From the NCBI RefSeq assembly GCF_049673105.1, contig NZ_JBATXG010000014.1, forward strand, positions 1 through 64,000: a DNA stretch of 64,000 bases, written 5' to 3'. How positions within the stretch are numbered: the stretch's first letter is position 1; the number at the start of each line of letters is the position of its first letter. Below, in pieces: positions 43,361-51,689 of the stretch. The notes below the pieces were generated by a model. It had not been told where the DNA came from, did no database searches, and saw only the letters and a program-made list of their open reading frames with translations. Source of the stretch: Castellaniella sp049673105. Its GTDB lineage: Bacteria > Pseudomonadota > Gammaproteobacteria > Burkholderiales > Burkholderiaceae_B. A program made the position numbers and the translations under genes.

Positions 43361-44302
43361 ATGATGACAGGAAAGGTAGCCGCCCTGATCGGCGCACCGA
43401 CGGATATCGGCGCGGGCGCCCGTGGCGCCTCGATGGGGCCGGAGGCGCTGCGCGTGGCCGGCCTGGAGCGGGCGCTGATCCGGCAGGGTCTGAGCGTCGT
43501 CGATGCCGGCAATCTGAGCGGCCCTGGCAACCCCTGGCAGCCTGCGCGGGATGGCTATCGTCATCTGCCCGAGGTCCTGCAGTGGAACCAGTTCCTTTTC
43601 GAGGCTGTGACGGCGCAGCTACAGGCCGGCCGCATTCCGGTCATGCTGGGTGGGGACCACTGCCTGGGCGCCGGTTCGGTGGGCGCCGTCGCCCGCCATT
43701 GTCGACGGATCGGGCGCCCTTTGCGGGTATTCTGGCTGGATGCGCATACGGATTTCAATACGGCCAGCTTGACGCCCAGCGGAAATATGCACGGCATGCC
43801 GGTCGCCTGTCTGTGCGGTTTTGGTCCGGATGAACTGGTGAACCTGGGGGGATCGGGACCCGCTGTGCAGATCGGCGATCTGCGCATGATCGGCATCCGC
43901 AGCGTCGATCCCCAGGAACGCCTGTTCGTGCATGAGCAGGGCCTGGATGTATACGACATGCGCCTGATCGACGAACTGGGCATGCGGGCAGTGATGCAGG
44001 CCGCCCTGGCCGATCTGCCCGAAGATGCACACATTCACGTCAGTTTCGACGTCGATTTTCTGGACCCCGGCTATGCCCCCGGTGTGGGGACCACCGTGCA
44101 GGGCGGGCCGACCTGGCGCGAGGCTCAGCTGTGCATGGAGATGCTGGCCGATACCGGTCGGGTCGCTTCGCTGGACATCGTCGAGCTGAATCCGGCGCTG
44201 GATGTGCGCAACGGCACCGCCAAAGCGGCCGTGCAGATGGTAGAGAGCCTGTTCGGCAAGAGCACTTTGGTGCGGGACCGGCTGCTGAGACCCTTGCCGT
44301 AG
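43361..44302 (+). CDS. rocF: Arginase
   Basis: 313 aa. It hydrolyses arginine to ornithine and urea using a dimanganese site. The ligand motifs are all present: GGDHCLGAGS, DAHTDFNTA, SFDVDFLDPGYAPGVGT, and the late ELNPALD. The first ATG is 43361, with a second at 43364. Together with the cyclodeaminase just upstream it forms an arginine-to-proline route, probably controlled by the divergent Lrp-type regulator. Confidence 0.95.
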   Translation: MMTGKVAALIGAPTDIGAGARGASMGPEALRVAGLERALIRQGLSVVDAGNLSGPGNPWQPARDGYRHLPEVLQWNQFLFEAVTAQLQAGRIPVMLGGDHCLGAGSVGAVARHCRRIGRPLRVFWLDAHTDFNTASLTPSGNMHGMPVACLCGFGPDELVNLGGSGPAVQIGDLRMIGIRSVDPQERLFVHEQGLDVYDMRLIDELGMRAVMQAALADLPEDAHIHVSFDVDFLDPGYAPGVGTTVQGGPTWREAQLCMEMLADTGRVASLDIVELNPALDVRNGTAKAAVQMVESLFGKSTLVRDRLLRPLP

Positions 44303-44394
44303 GCAGGTCTGTCACAGATTCCCGCGATCTGCGGGGACCTTGCAGGCGCTTCGCGGCCAAGCGCCCAAGCGGCCGCACCTCGCCGGGCAGGCGC

Positions 44395-45888
44395 TCAGGC
44401 TGGCTGCAACGAAAAGCGCCTCAGGGTGCGTTCTCTTGCGCGCGCGTGGTCGACGATCGGCAGCGGGTAGTCTACCCCCAGGCGCAGGCCGCAGGCCGCC
44501 AGGGCGTCAGGCTTCATGGCGGCAGGAAAGTGGATGTGCGCATCGGGGACATGCGCCAGTTCCGGCAGATAGCGGCGAATGAACTTGCCGTCTGGGTCGA
44601 AGCGCCGCGACTGCGTGATAGGGTTGAAGATGCGAAAGTAAGGCTGTGCGTCGCAGCCTGTGGAAGCCGCCCATTGCCAGCCGCCGTTGTTGGCGGCCAG
44701 GTCGTAATCATTCAGGTGCTGGGCAAAATAACGCTCGCCCCGGCGCCAGTCGATGCCCAGATCCTTGGTCAGAAAACTTGCCGTCACCATGCGCAGGCGG
44801 TTGTGCATATAGCCGGTTTGCAGCAGCTGGCGCATGCCGGCATCGACCAGGGGATAGCCGGTGCGCGCCTCGCACCAGGCTTGCCACAGATCGGGCGCGT
44901 CGTCCCACTGCACCTGGTCGTACTCGGGTTTGAACGACTGTGTGACCACGCGCGGATGGTGCCACAGGATCATGAAATAGAAGTCGCGCCAAGCCAGCTC
45001 GGACAGCCAGGTTTGAGCCCCCGCGCAGCCTTGGGCTGCCTGCTGGGCAGCCAGTGCGGCGAGCTGGCGAATGGACACGGTGCCGAAACGCAGGTGTACC
45101 GACAAGTAGGATACGCCCTTGTATCCGGGGTAGTCGCGCGCCTCGCGATAGGCCGCCATGCGCGGTGCGAAGTCGCGCAGCAATTGCTGTGCGCCGCTCA
45201 TGCCGGTGGGCAGGGCCGATTCCTGCAGATTGGCCGAGGCGAAGCCCAGATCCGACAATGTTGGCAGGTATTCCCCCTGGGGTGGCGGCGCCAGGTGGTG
45301 AGCATAGCGGTGGACGGGGTAGGGGGTAAGCTGGAACGTATTCAGTTTTTGCAGCCAGGCGCGCTTGTAGGGCGTGAACACGCTGTAGGGGCCGCCTTGC
45401 TGGGTCAGTACCTCGCTGCGTTCCAGCAGCACTTGGTCCTTGTAATCGCTGAAGCCGATGCCCAGCGCGAGCAAGGCGTCGGCCACGCGCTGGTCGCGTT
45501 CAATGGCCTGCGGTTCGTAGTCGCGGTTGACCAGCACTTCTTGCACCCCCAGTGCTTGGGCCAATTGCACGATGCAGTCCGGCGCCGGGCCATGACGCAC
45601 GATCAGTCCGCCGCCGGGGGCGCCGCTGCGCGCGGCCAGCTGCTGCAATGCCTGATGCAATTCCAGCACGCCGGCGTGGATGAATGCCACGCGCCGGTCT
45701 TGGCGGCTGGGCAGCGCGTCCAGGATGTCGGTGTCGAACACAAAGGCACAGTACACCCGCTTGAAGCGGCGCAGTGCGTGGTACAGCGCGGCATGGTCTT
45801 CGCAGCGCAGGTCGCGGCGCAGCCAGACCAGGGCATTCGGGCCCATTGCTGGCGGATGGGGGCGGGCGGTATGGGGGGGCGTTGGCAT
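44395..45888 (-). CDS. phrB: Deoxyribodipyrimidine photolyase
   Basis: 497 aa, repairing UV-made pyrimidine dimers with light. The N-terminal antenna-binding Rossmann domain begins near LVWLRRDLRCEDHAAL. The FAD domain has TGYPLVDAGMRQLLQTGYMHNRLRMVTASFLTKDLGIDWRRGERYF and NNGGWQWAASTGCDAQPYFRIFNP. It is the last gene of the nine-gene leftward operon that starts with the FAD oxidoreductase, 11 bp after the NTF2-like gene. An internal ATG at residue 15 (MGPNALVWLRR) may be the true start. Confidence 0.95.
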   Translation of the reverse strand: MPTPPHTARPHPPAMGPNALVWLRRDLRCEDHAALYHALRRFKRVYCAFVFDTDILDALPSRQDRRVAFIHAGVLELHQALQQLAARSGAPGGGLIVRHGPAPDCIVQLAQALGVQEVLVNRDYEPQAIERDQRVADALLALGIGFSDYKDQVLLERSEVLTQQGGPYSVFTPYKRAWLQKLNTFQLTPYPVHRYAHHLAPPPQGEYLPTLSDLGFASANLQESALPTGMSGAQQLLRDFAPRMAAYREARDYPGYKGVSYLSVHLRFGTVSIRQLAALAAQQAAQGCAGAQTWLSELAWRDFYFMILWHHPRVVTQSFKPEYDQVQWDDAPDLWQAWCEARTGYPLVDAGMRQLLQTGYMHNRLRMVTASFLTKDLGIDWRRGERYFAQHLNDYDLAANNGGWQWAASTGCDAQPYFRIFNPITQSRRFDPDGKFIRRYLPELAHVPDAHIHFPAAMKPDALAACGLRLGVDYPLPIVDHARARERTLRRFSLQPA

Positions 45889-45899
45889 TTCGCGGAATC

Positions 45900-46385
45900 C
45901 TAGCGGGTGGCAGAGGCGGATTGGCGCAGCCAGCGCATCAGGGTTCCGATCAGCGGGATTTTTTCATATAACTCTTCGGCGGCGTCCCAGTAGTCGCGGT
46001 GCAGCATCACGCGGCCCTGGGTGTCGAAGCGCACCAGGGTGGCGCCATGGATGCATTGCTCGACACGCGGTCGCCAGCGGCGCATGCGAAAGCGGAATTC
46101 CCAGGACAGAAAAGCCTGGTCACCCTGCACCAGATGCTGGGTGACGGTGAAGCGGGGTTGATCCAGCGTGGCGAACATGTGGCTGAAAATCTGCGTGATG
46201 GCGCGTACGCCGCGCACGTCGTTGAACGGGTCCTTGAAATGTGCTTCGGGTGCGTACAGGGTGTCCAGCATCGCCAGATGCGTGGGCGAGAGCTGCTCGT
46301 AAAGCTCGATCAGCCGCTGCGTGGCGGCTTCGGTCGTGGCCTGCCTGTCGCGGTCAGCAGGCGGGAATGAAGTCTGCATGTTCAA
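45900..46385 (-). CDS. NTF2-like / SnoaL-like protein
   Basis: 161 aa, a small alpha+beta barrel fold (YEQLSPTHLAMLDTLYAPEAHFKDPFNDVRGVRAITQIFSHMF … RVMLHRDYWDAAEELYEKIPLIGTLMRWLR). The same pattern occurs in the light or singlet-oxygen gene sets of other proteobacteria, next to the SDR. Enzymatic function is unknown. Its ATG overlaps the SDR stop by 4 bp. Confidence 0.85.
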   Translation of the reverse strand: MNMQTSFPPADRDRQATTEAATQRLIELYEQLSPTHLAMLDTLYAPEAHFKDPFNDVRGVRAITQIFSHMFATLDQPRFTVTQHLVQGDQAFLSWEFRFRMRRWRPRVEQCIHGATLVRFDTQGRVMLHRDYWDAAEELYEKIPLIGTLMRWLRQSASATR

Positions 46386-47164
46386 AGCCCCGTGAAACGG
46401 TGTACCAAGGGGAAATACCAGCGATACGGCAAGCAGCGCATGAGCTTGAGCACAGCGGTGAAACGTTTGGGAAAGTGCAGTTCGAATTTCCCTTGCTCCC
46501 AGCCGCGGACGATGGCCTGCGCCGCCTGCTCGGGCGTGAGGAGTGCGGGCATGGAAAACTGGTTTTGCGCGGTCAGCGGCGTATCGACAAAACCGGGGTT
46601 GATCAGGCTGACGCCCACTCCCTTGGGGTGCAGATCAAGATACAGGCTTTCCGCCAGATTGATCAGAGCCGCCTTGGTGGGGCCATAGGCCAGGCTTTGC
46701 GGCAGACCGCGCCAACCGGCCACGCTGGCTATCAGGCTCAGATGCGGTGCGCGCCCCGCGTCAGCCGCCTGCAGCAGCGCGGGCACCACGGCGCAGAGCA
46801 CCTGCAGCGCGCCCGTGACGTTCACGCGCTGATGCTGCAGCAGTTCGGCCAGATCCAGCGTTTCGACCGACATGGGGCGGTAGTGTCCGGCGCAGTAGCA
46901 CACCAGATCCAGCGCGCCACCGGCCAGAATCTGCTGCGTCGCGCTGGTGACGGCCTGGGCGTCGGTCACGTCGAGCGCCAGCGCCTGGCTGCCGGGATGC
47001 TCGCGCCCGAAGGCGTCAAGCAGATCCTGTTGGCGTGCCGATACGCATACCTGTGCGCCACGTGCGTGCAGCAATACGGCCAAGGCGCGTCCGATACCGC
47101 TGGACGCGCCGATCAGCCATACGCGCTTGCCGCGCCAGTCGGGGATGGGGGGGTTGGGGGGCAT
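46382..47164 (-). CDS. Short-chain dehydrogenase/reductase
   Basis: 260 aa classical SDR. The cofactor motif is GASSGIGRA at residues 19-27. The catalytic Ser is in IASVAGWRG, with Tyr and Lys in AYGPTKAAL. A hydrophobic C-terminal extension (RCLPYRWYFPLVHRFTGL) may associate with membrane lipids. It lies 4 bp after the DUF3833 lipoprotein stop. The substrate is likely a lipid-derived carbonyl, from context only. Confidence 0.9.
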   Translation of the reverse strand: MPPNPPIPDWRGKRVWLIGASSGIGRALAVLLHARGAQVCVSARQQDLLDAFGREHPGSQALALDVTDAQAVTSATQQILAGGALDLVCYCAGHYRPMSVETLDLAELLQHQRVNVTGALQVLCAVVPALLQAADAGRAPHLSLIASVAGWRGLPQSLAYGPTKAALINLAESLYLDLHPKGVGVSLINPGFVDTPLTAQNQFSMPALLTPEQAAQAIVRGWEQGKFELHFPKRFTAVLKLMRCLPYRWYFPLVHRFTGL

Positions 47165-47168
47165 GGCG

Positions 47169-47705
47169 CTATTCCTTGGTGAAGGACAACAGCACCTCGC
47201 CCAGCGTGATGCCGAACTTGCTCATGGTGGCACGGTTGAGCATCACGCGCTCATCGACCAGGAACATCCAGTCGTCGAACTGCACTTCGTACTCCTTGTC
47301 GTCCACCGGCAAGCGCAGCGTATAGTTCCAGCGAAAGGCGTTGCCGGATTCCTGACCATGAGCCTCTCCCACCACATCGTCGGCGCGACCGGTGTAGCGA
47401 CCATCTGCATGTTTGGTCAAACGCCAGATGCGGCGCTGGGTCGTCCCGTCCGAGTAGGTGAAGAACTCATCCAGCACGCCCTGATTGCCTTCCCAATGGC
47501 AGTCCATCACGACTGTGAAGCGGCGCGCCACTTCGCCGCTGCGCTTTTGAAAAATGCCGTGGGCATGAACGCGGCCGTTGAAATAGCGGTCGAGTTCCAG
47601 TTTGGGGCGCTGCTGGGCATAGTCGCTCACCTGAGGGCTGGCGCAGCCCGCAAGCACAGCGGTGCCCGCGAGCAGGGCTAAAAGGACGTGACGGCGAGTG
47701 TTCAT
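47169..47705 (-). CDS. DUF3833 lipoprotein
   Basis: 178 aa. A lipobox ends at C21 (LLAGTAVLAGC-ASP). The mature part has the DUF3833 pattern: LELDRYFNGRVHAHGIFQKRSGEVARRFTVVMDCHWEGNQGVLDEFFTYSDGTTQRRIWRL. This is a lipocalin-like beta-barrel family often encoded with photolyase and Cfa-type methyltransferase. Its start overlaps the MFS stop by 4 bp. Confidence 0.88.
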   Translation of the reverse strand: MNTRRHVLLALLAGTAVLAGCASPQVSDYAQQRPKLELDRYFNGRVHAHGIFQKRSGEVARRFTVVMDCHWEGNQGVLDEFFTYSDGTTQRRIWRLTKHADGRYTGRADDVVGEAHGQESGNAFRWNYTLRLPVDDKEYEVQFDDWMFLVDERVMLNRATMSKFGITLGEVLLSFTKE

Positions 47706-49012
47706 GACATGGCTCCTGTGGGAGAGTTCTGGGGGGCGATCATCCGGCTATGCAGCAGCCAGGCTGCCGCGAGCTTGAGCGCGCAGGGCAGCAGCGCATA
47801 AATCCAGGCCAGACGCTGCAAGGCCAGCGGATCCTGGCTGCCGGGCACATAGCCCAGCCATTGCAAGAGCGGCAGGGTGACGCCGGCGGCCAGCGCCAGG
47901 TTGAGCTTGGTGGCCAGATTCCACCAGCCCAGGTAGGCGCCGTCATGCGCACCCTGCGCGCCGTGGCGTTCGATCAGCAAGGCCAGCAGGGCGCCGGGCG
48001 CAACCAGGTCAGCCCCCAGCGCCGCACCCGACAGCACGCAGATGACGGCAAAGGCGGCCAGCTGGCCGCCTTGCAGAGCTGCCGCCCAGCCAAAGCAGGC
48101 CACTGCCAGCAGCATGCCGGCCAGCCACGCGCGTTCCAGCCCGAAGCGGCGCACGAACTGCAGCCAGGCGGGCATGGACAGCGCACCGCTGACGAAATAC
48201 AGCGTCAGAAACAGCGCAATCTGCGACGGCGAGGCCAGAAGCCTGTCTTGGGCGAAAAACAGCATCAGCGCAGCCGGAATGGCGCTGGCGATGCCATTGC
48301 ACAAAAACACCGCCAGCAGCCGGCGAAAGGACGCCTGGGTCAGCGGCTGCCAGAGCCGGGACTTGCCCGCCGTGTGTTCCTCATGGGGTTCGATTGCGAG
48401 CGGCGGGCGCGGTGCCTGCCAGAGCGTCAGCCAGCCGGCGAGCAATGCCAGCGCGAATACCCCCAGCATGGGACCTGCGCCCCAGGCCACCGAGAGCGCG
48501 CTGGCCGCAACCACGCCGATCAAGCCCAGACCCTCGCGCCAGGCCACGATGCGGCTGCGTTGTACCCGGTCGCCCCCCAGCTGCACCCCCCAGGCCTGGT
48601 GGGCAATCAGCAACAGACTGTGTGCCAGGCAGGTGAACAAAAGCCCCGCCACCATCCAGGCCGCCAGCGCCGTCGTGCCCCGCACGAGCGGCAAGAACAG
48701 CCCCGCCATGCCGCCGCCCAGAAGCAGCGCCGAGGCGCCGGCCGTCCACAGAACCGCATGTATGCTGCGGCGGTAGAGCAAGTCGCTCAAACGTCCCAGC
48801 AGCGGATCGGCCCCCGCATCCATCAGCCGTACCAGCAGCAACAGCGCCCCTACGGTGCTCAGCGGCAGGCCGAGATCATCGGCGTAGTAGTGCGGCAGCA
48901 CCACATACAGCGGCAAGGCAGCAAAGGCCAGGGGCAGGCCCAGCAGTCCATAGGACAGCCCCGCACGCCAAGGCAGCGCCTGAGAAGCCCGCCATGACGG
49001 ACCGCCTGTCAT
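47702..49012 (-). CDS. MFS transporter, GPH/MelB-like
   Basis: 436 aa with 12 predicted helices. The N-terminal GLLGLPLAFAALPLYVVLPHYYADDLGLPLSTVGALLLLVRLMDAGADPLLGRLSD is typical of the GPH cation symporter group. I start at the ATG at 49012 (MTGGPSWRAS), overlapping the chalcone-isomerase-like stop by 4 bp; upstream frame sequence is shadow. Its cargo is unknown; relatives sit in the same light-induced clusters and may move lipid or pigment precursors. Confidence 0.88.
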   Translation of the reverse strand: MTGGPSWRASQALPWRAGLSYGLLGLPLAFAALPLYVVLPHYYADDLGLPLSTVGALLLLVRLMDAGADPLLGRLSDLLYRRSIHAVLWTAGASALLLGGGMAGLFLPLVRGTTALAAWMVAGLLFTCLAHSLLLIAHQAWGVQLGGDRVQRSRIVAWREGLGLIGVVAASALSVAWGAGPMLGVFALALLAGWLTLWQAPRPPLAIEPHEEHTAGKSRLWQPLTQASFRRLLAVFLCNGIASAIPAALMLFFAQDRLLASPSQIALFLTLYFVSGALSMPAWLQFVRRFGLERAWLAGMLLAVACFGWAAALQGGQLAAFAVICVLSGAALGADLVAPGALLALLIERHGAQGAHDGAYLGWWNLATKLNLALAAGVTLPLLQWLGYVPGSQDPLALQRLAWIYALLPCALKLAAAWLLHSRMIAPQNSPTGAMS

Positions 49013-49611
49013 GACCCTGTTCCTGATTCGAGCGCCAGCAAGTCGTTGCGCAAGTCGGGTTCCGACGTGCTGGGCGACAGCCAGATGGCGAAGAAGCGGC
49101 GTGCCAGTTCGGCATCGTCGATTGCCGCCAGCGCCTGTCGGCCATGCCACAGACGCATGCCCACGCCGGGTTGGTATAAACCCGTCAGGCGGTCGCCCGG
49201 CTGTACGTCGGGCAACGCGGCAATCAGCGCTGTCAGCCAGCGCTGGGCCTGTGCGGGCGGCAGTTTGCCCTGACGCTCGATCTCTTCGATGGAGCGTTGG
49301 GCGATGGCGGTCCCCGTGAAGGTGCGGTGGTAAGTCAGTTCCAGCGCCAGCGGATACGCGTCGAAGTCGGCTGCCTCGAACCGAGGGCCTGCCCACAGGC
49401 GGGCGTCGTAGATCAGTAGCCCGAGAAAGCGCATCTGCCCCTGACCCTGCAACGTGGCTTCGGGCAGCGCTGGGTGGATGAAGGCAGGCGGGGCCGCGGG
49501 CTGATCGGCTGCGGCGCTGAGATCAGCCACCCCCAAGACCATCGCGGCGGCCAGCAGCTGAACCCGCACCAGGCGCATCAACGGTGAGTAACGGTAGAAA
49601 GGCATAGGCAC
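49009..49611 (-). CDS. Chalcone-isomerase-like exported protein
   Basis: 200 aa with an N-terminal signal peptide (residues 12-35, cleaved near LSA-AAD). The chalcone isomerase-like fold is indicated by MRFLGLLIYDARLWAG, LELTYHRTFTGTAIAQRSIEEIERQG and GVGMRLWHGRQALAAIDDAELARRFFAIWL. Bacterial members are thought to bind fatty acids rather than isomerise flavonoids. It is encoded between the Cfa-type methyltransferase and the MFS carrier. Confidence 0.87.
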   Translation of the reverse strand: MPMPFYRYSPLMRLVRVQLLAAAMVLGVADLSAAADQPAAPPAFIHPALPEATLQGQGQMRFLGLLIYDARLWAGPRFEAADFDAYPLALELTYHRTFTGTAIAQRSIEEIERQGKLPPAQAQRWLTALIAALPDVQPGDRLTGLYQPGVGMRLWHGRQALAAIDDAELARRFFAIWLSPSTSEPDLRNDLLALESGTGS

Positions 49612-49632
49612 CGATCGAAAGGGATGATATTT

Positions 49633-50862
49633 TCAGTCTTTCACGAGCGTGAACTGCACCACGTCGATATTGCGGCTGTCGAAAGCGGCTTCGCAGTACG
49701 CGAGATAGAACTCCCAAGTGCGCAGGAATTTCGCATCAAACCCCTGTGCCAGCACCTGGACCTGCTGCTGCTTGAACCGGATATGCCAGCGGCGCAGGGT
49801 TTCGGCGTAGTCGGCGCCGAAGGCCAGCTCCTCCACCACGCGCAGCCCCTTTTGCTGCGCTGCTGCACGGAATTGCTTGGGGCTGGGCAGGCAGCCGCCG
49901 GGAAAGATGTATTGCTGAATGAAATCCGTCCCCTGTATATAGCGCTCGAACAAGGCGTCGTCGATGACGATGCTTTGCACGCAGGCGCGACCGCCGGGTT
50001 TGAGCAAACGCGCCACGGTGCCGAAATAGCCGGGCCAGTAAGATTGCCCCACGGCTTCGATCATTTCGATCGAGCAAATGGCATCGAACGGGGCGTCCTG
50101 GATGTCACGGTAGTCTTGCAGGCGCAGCTCGGCCTGGGTGGACAGCCCCGCCTCATGCAGGCGCTGGCGGCCAAACGCCAGTTGCTCGGTAGAGAGCGTC
50201 ACGCCGGTGACATGGGCCTGGAATTCTCCCGCCGCCATCTCTGCCAGTGCGCCCCAGCCGCAGCCAATTTCCAGCACCCGGTCGCCCGGCCGGACGCCGG
50301 CGCTGCGCAAGGCGCGGCGCATCTTGGCGTGCTGGGCGGCAGTCAGATCGCCCCCCGGATCGCCCTGGAACCAGGCGGATGAGTAATTCATGCTCGGGTC
50401 CAGCCACAGCGCGTAGAATGCGTTGCCCAAGTCGTAGTGGGCGTGGATGTTGCGCCTGCTGCCGGCGCGTGTATTGCGGTTGAGCAGGTGGCGCAGGCGG
50501 CGGGCCCATCGCCCCCACCAGGCGCCGTAGACCATTGATTCGAGCGCGTCGCGGTTGGCCATCAGCAGGCGCAAAAGGTCGGTCAGCTGCGGTGTGCTCC
50601 AGTGCTGATCGATATAAGCCTCGGCCAGCCCGATGTCGCCCGAGCGCAGGACGGCACCAAATACCCCCCAGTCATGCAGATGCAGGCTGGAATATGGATG
50701 GCCCCCCTGGCCCAGTTCAAGAGCACTGCCATCGGGCAGTATCAGATGCAGCGTGCCGTGTTGCAGGCGCTGGAGCAGTCGCAAGGCGTACTGCGCCGTC
50801 CTGGGCAGACCAGGCGGCAGACGCAGCGGCAAGGGCATCGAGATCGGCGTGGTGGTGTTCAT
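49633..50862 (-). CDS. Cfa-type S-adenosylmethionine fatty-acid methyltransferase
   Basis: 409 aa. It is related to cyclopropane-fatty-acyl-phospholipid synthase, which adds a methyl or methylene from SAM to the double bond of phospholipid acyl chains. The SAM site is VLEIGCGWGALAEMAAGEF, followed by GVTLSTEQLAFGRQRL and ICSIEMIEAVG. The N-terminal region (GHPYSSLHLHDWGVFGAVLRSGDIGLAEAYIDQHW) is the lipid-binding part. In Rhodobacter a homologue with a neighbouring FAD protein (UfaM and UfaD) makes methylated and furan fatty acids; that role is inferred here from the neighbours. The start at 50862 lies 2 bp after the DUF1365 stop. Confidence 0.9.
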   Translation of the reverse strand: MNTTTPISMPLPLRLPPGLPRTAQYALRLLQRLQHGTLHLILPDGSALELGQGGHPYSSLHLHDWGVFGAVLRSGDIGLAEAYIDQHWSTPQLTDLLRLLMANRDALESMVYGAWWGRWARRLRHLLNRNTRAGSRRNIHAHYDLGNAFYALWLDPSMNYSSAWFQGDPGGDLTAAQHAKMRRALRSAGVRPGDRVLEIGCGWGALAEMAAGEFQAHVTGVTLSTEQLAFGRQRLHEAGLSTQAELRLQDYRDIQDAPFDAICSIEMIEAVGQSYWPGYFGTVARLLKPGGRACVQSIVIDDALFERYIQGTDFIQQYIFPGGCLPSPKQFRAAAQQKGLRVVEELAFGADYAETLRRWHIRFKQQQVQVLAQGFDAKFLRTWEFYLAYCEAAFDSRNIDVVQFTLVKD

Positions 50863-50864
50863 GA

Positions 50865-51689
50865 TCAGCGGTCGGTTGCAGATGAGCGGGACACAGGCAC
50901 CGCAGGCGCCTGGGGCTTCGTGTGGAAAGGCACTCGCTTGAGCCACAGCAGCAGCGCGTTCCAGAGAATGCGGGCCATTACGCCCAGGGTGAGCAGCGGG
51001 TAGCGCCAAAGGGCGCGGCGGCGGCTGGAGGCGTTGAGCGGCTCCAGCTTGCCGGCCATGCCGGTGAGCAATACGGGACCCTCGGCGTCGTGGTAGTCGA
51101 TGCGCACTTTGACCGATCGCAGTCCATCGGCTCCGCCCCGGCGAAACTCAAAGCGGTAGCCGCCGTCCAGAGTGCAGAACGGTGAGACGTGAAACACCTT
51201 GCGTGCCTGCAGTTCCTGCCCGTAGCGCGGGTGGTCCAACAGGTAGGCGTGGCGCTCGCCGAAGGTATTGTTCACCTCGGCGACAATGCTGCGCAGGCTG
51301 CCGTCCAGGCGGTGGCAATACCAGAAGCTCACCGGCTTGAAGCTGTAGCCCAGCACGCGCGGGTAGCATTGCAACCAGATCTCGCCCTGTGCGTCGGTGA
51401 TGCCCTCGGCCTGCAGCAGTGCCTCCAGCCAGGCCAACGCTCCGCCTTGTTGCGGAGCCAGGCCGTCCCCGTGGTCGGTGTCGCGGAACGAAAGCCATCC
51501 CGCGCGGTTCAGTGCCAGCACGCCTGCCGCTTCGGGCCGTTCGCGCAATGTGCGCATGGGCAGCAACAGGAAGAAGGTGGGCACGATGAAGCGGTGGCGG
51601 CGCGGGCGCAGCCGGGTGTGCCACACGTGGCCGAAGCCGATGTGCGGCACGTTGCCCACCATAGCGGCGCTGGCAGCGGGAGTGTTCAT
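50865..51689 (-). CDS. DUF1365 protein
   Basis: 274 aa. It has the family hallmarks HIGFGHVWHTRLRPRRHRF, GYSFKPVSFWYCH, EVNNTFGERHAYLL and KVFHVSPFCTLDGGYRFEF. DUF1365 proteins are nearly always encoded between an FAD amine-oxidase-like protein and a Cfa-type methyltransferase, as here. The reaction is not established. The start overlaps the FAD oxidoreductase stop by 4 bp. Confidence 0.92.
   Translation of the reverse strand: MNTPAASAAMVGNVPHIGFGHVWHTRLRPRRHRFIVPTFFLLLPMRTLRERPEAAGVLALNRAGWLSFRDTDHGDGLAPQQGGALAWLEALLQAEGITDAQGEIWLQCYPRVLGYSFKPVSFWYCHRLDGSLRSIVAEVNNTFGERHAYLLDHPRYGQELQARKVFHVSPFCTLDGGYRFEFRRGGADGLRSVKVRIDYHDAEGPVLLTGMAGKLEPLNASSRRRALWRYPLLTLGVMARILWNALLLWLKRVPFHTKPQAPAVPVSRSSATDR

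Noticed and set aside
44321..44335. CCCGC-n5-GCGGG dyad after arginase as a terminator
   Set aside because: There is no T-run on either side; it may be a chance GC-rich dyad.
44131..45903. 590-codon plus-strand frame opposite phrB
   Set aside because: It is a shadow frame; photolyase motifs and operon overlaps support the minus strand.
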